64,000 nt of DNA from contig JAPFDT010000045.1 in the NCBI GenBank assembly GCA_026169815.1, forward strand, positions 1 to 64,000, written 5' to 3'. Positions within the stretch are counted from its first letter, which is position 1. Every line of letters begins with the position of its first letter. A program made the translations under genes and the position numbers. This stretch comes from Pseudogracilibacillus sp. Its GTDB lineage: Bacteria; Bacillota; Bacilli; Bacillales; Amphibacillaceae. This document shows positions 62,597 to 64,000 of this stretch, piece after piece. Below the pieces are notes generated by a model. The model was not told the origin of the DNA. It made no database searches and was given only the letters and a program-made list of their open reading frames with translations.

Positions 62597-63571
62597 TTAT
62601 TGTAATTGTTTAATTTCTTCAACAAGTAACGGCATTACTTCAAATAAATCGCCTACAATACCATAGTCAGCAATATTAAAGATATTCGCATCTTCATCAC
62701 TATTAATAGCGACGATTACTTTCGAACTCGACATTCCAGCTAAGTGCTGAATCGCACCTGAGATACCAACTGCAATGTATAAATCTGGTGTAATTACTTT
62801 ACCAGTTTGACCAATCTGTAACGAGTAATCACAGTATTCGGCATCACATGCACCACGTGAAGCTCCGACTGCACCACCTAAAAGGTCAGCTAGTTCATAT
62901 AATGATTTGAATCCTTCTTCACTCTTCACCCCACGTCCACCAGCAATGACTATGTTTGCTTCAGACATATCAATTCCATCTGTTTTCTTACGGATGATTT
63001 CCTTAATAACGGTACGTAAATCTTTTATATCTACTTCTTTTGCCGAAATATCGCCTGAACGACTTTCATCTTTTTCTAACATTGCAATGTTATTTGGACG
63101 AATCGTTACGAAAATTAAGCCGTCATCTTTAATTACTTTCTTCTCAAATGCTTTACCTGAATAGATTGGGCGCGTAAATACGACTTGATCGCCATCTTTT
63201 TCAATTTCAATTGCATCTGAAATTAACCCTAACTCTAAACGTCCAGCAATTTTAGGTGTAACGTCTTTTCCGATTGACGTATGCCCCATGACCACTCCTG
63301 TTGGTTCCTCGTCTTCCATTACTTCCATAACGGCTTGCCCATAACCTTCTGAAGTGTACTCTTTTAAGTTTTCATGGCTTACTGTTAGCGCACGATCTGC
63401 TCCATGGTGGATCATTGCTTCTGCTTGGCCGTTTAAATCACCGTCTCCAAGTAGTAATGCTACAACTTCTGCATCTGCACTAATTTCTTTTGCTGCTGCA
63501 ATTGCTTCAAAACTTACATTACGTAATTCTCCATCTGCCACTTCACCAACAACTAATATTTTATCGCTCAT
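62597..63571 (-). CDS. etfA: Electron transfer flavoprotein alpha subunit
   Basis: 324 residues. The C-terminal FAD domain is clear: VIAGGRGVKSEEGF, LGGAVGASRGACDAEY, QIGQTGKVITPDLYIAVGISGAIQHLAGM and INSDEDANIFNIADYG. With EtfB it takes electrons from acyl-CoA dehydrogenases to the quinone pool. 28 nt downstream of etfB. Confidence 0.97.
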   Translation of the reverse strand: MSDKILVVGEVADGELRNVSFEAIAAAKEISADAEVVALLLGDGDLNGQAEAMIHHGADRALTVSHENLKEYTSEGYGQAVMEVMEDEEPTGVVMGHTSIGKDVTPKIAGRLELGLISDAIEIEKDGDQVVFTRPIYSGKAFEKKVIKDDGLIFVTIRPNNIAMLEKDESRSGDISAKEVDIKDLRTVIKEIIRKKTDGIDMSEANIVIAGGRGVKSEEGFKSLYELADLLGGAVGASRGACDAEYCDYSLQIGQTGKVITPDLYIAVGISGAIQHLAGMSSSKVIVAINSDEDANIFNIADYGIVGDLFEVMPLLVEEIKQLQ

Positions 63572-63599
63572 GTCAAAGCTCCTTTCGAATTTTCAATGT

Positions 63600-64000
63600 T
63601 TACAGTACTTTTGCTTCGTTTTTTAATAAGTCGACTAATTCTTTTACTTGATCAGCAACATCACCTTCTAAAACACGTCCTGCTTGCTTCTCAGGTGGTA
63701 AGAAAATATCAACTGTTTCTGTTTTCGCCTCTACATCATCTTCATCTAAATCTAAATCATCAATTTCTAATTCTTCTAGTGGCTTTTTCTTCGCTTTCAT
63801 AATTCCAGGTAGCGACGTGTAACGTGGTTCGTTTAACCCTTGCTGACACGTAACAAGTAAAGGAAGATCTACTTCGAGCTTTTCAACGTCCCCTTCAATA
63901 TCTTTATCAATTTTAGCAGTTTTACCATCAATTTCTAAATCTACAATTGTTGTTACAAATGGAATGTCTAAACGTTCTGCTAAACGAGGTCCAACTTGTC
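63600..64000 (-). CDS. etfB: Electron transfer flavoprotein beta subunit (3' part; 5' end outside the window)
   Basis: The frame is open from 64000 to the stop at 63600. It encodes the C-terminal 133 or so residues of EtfB: VGPRLAERLDIPFVTTIVDL, LPLLVTCQQGLNEPRYTSLP with the following IMKAKKKP, and an acidic C-terminal segment ending KNEAKVL. The start lies beyond the window edge; the ATG at 63800 is an internal methionine. First of the etfB-etfA pair. Confidence 0.93.
   Translation of the reverse strand, partial: QVGPRLAERLDIPFVTTIVDLEIDGKTAKIDKDIEGDVEKLEVDLPLLVTCQQGLNEPRYTSLPGIMKAKKKPLEELEIDDLDLDEDDVEAKTETVDIFLPPEKQAGRVLEGDVADQVKELVDLLKNEAKVL

Noticed and set aside
63600-63800. 66-residue protein starting at 63800
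   Set aside because: The frame continues to the window edge as EtfB; this is only its C-terminal part.

Overview
The window is chromosomal DNA from a low-GC, endospore-forming Firmicute of the Bacillaceae. The sporulation genes gerE and gerM, the B. subtilis-like orders racE-gerM-rph-rdgB-ysnB and etfB-etfA-trxA-uvrC / yslB-sdhCAB, frequent TTG/GTG starts behind strong GGAGG sites, a T-box leader and many Rho-independent terminators all point that way. A halotolerant genus such as Gracilibacillus or Oceanobacillus is a guess from gene content only.

Layout. 0-8.3 kb: amino-acid/dicarboxylate symporter and dapF, a CapA-like protein, a short UvrA-like ATPase, an aldo/keto reductase and a DJ-1/PfpI protein. 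8.4-15.9 kb: a xylose regulon (xylE, galM, xylB, xylA, xylR) with two 23-bp XylR-type operators placed over -35 boxes. 16.4-17.4 kb: a tatA / small membrane protein / DedA operon, two of whose genes are under 60 codons. 17.7-20.4 kb: DUF4256, a second CapA and a VanY-like lipoprotein. 20.6-23.6 kb: divergent XRE regulators with repeated operators, a frameshifted integrase relic and tRNA-Arg/tRNA-Gly, with a 12-bp copy of the tRNA-Arg 3' end at the far side of the relic. 23.9-28.2 kb: conserved core genes ysnB, rdgB, rph, gerM, racE and gerE.

28.6-46.2 kb is the most interesting part: one long minus-strand cluster holding a complete myo-inositol catabolic set (iolG, B, C, J, A, D, E) under a LacI-type regulator. 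Joined to it are a binding-protein-dependent ABC importer, an inositol monophosphatase, a PTP-like (cysteine) phytase with no signal peptide, a second IolE/IolI-like TIM barrel and a HAD phosphatase. No inositol permease of the IolT/IolF type is present. I infer that the locus imports a phosphorylated inositol whole, dephosphorylates it in the cytoplasm and feeds it to the iol pathway. The cluster lies between intact gerE and a decayed copy of the gerE 3' end (47.42-47.53 kb, same orientation), which suggests a genomic island.

46.5-55.6 kb: MgtC, a 42-bp-repeat coiled-coil protein, a LytTR/DUF3021/ABC-2 operon, a small basic protein, SprT, a thioesterase and SCP2-like pair, brnQ under an isoleucine-type T-box, and a DsrE-like protein. 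55.7-64 kb: core genes sdhCAB, yslB, uvrC, trxA, etfA and the 3' part of etfB, which runs off the window.
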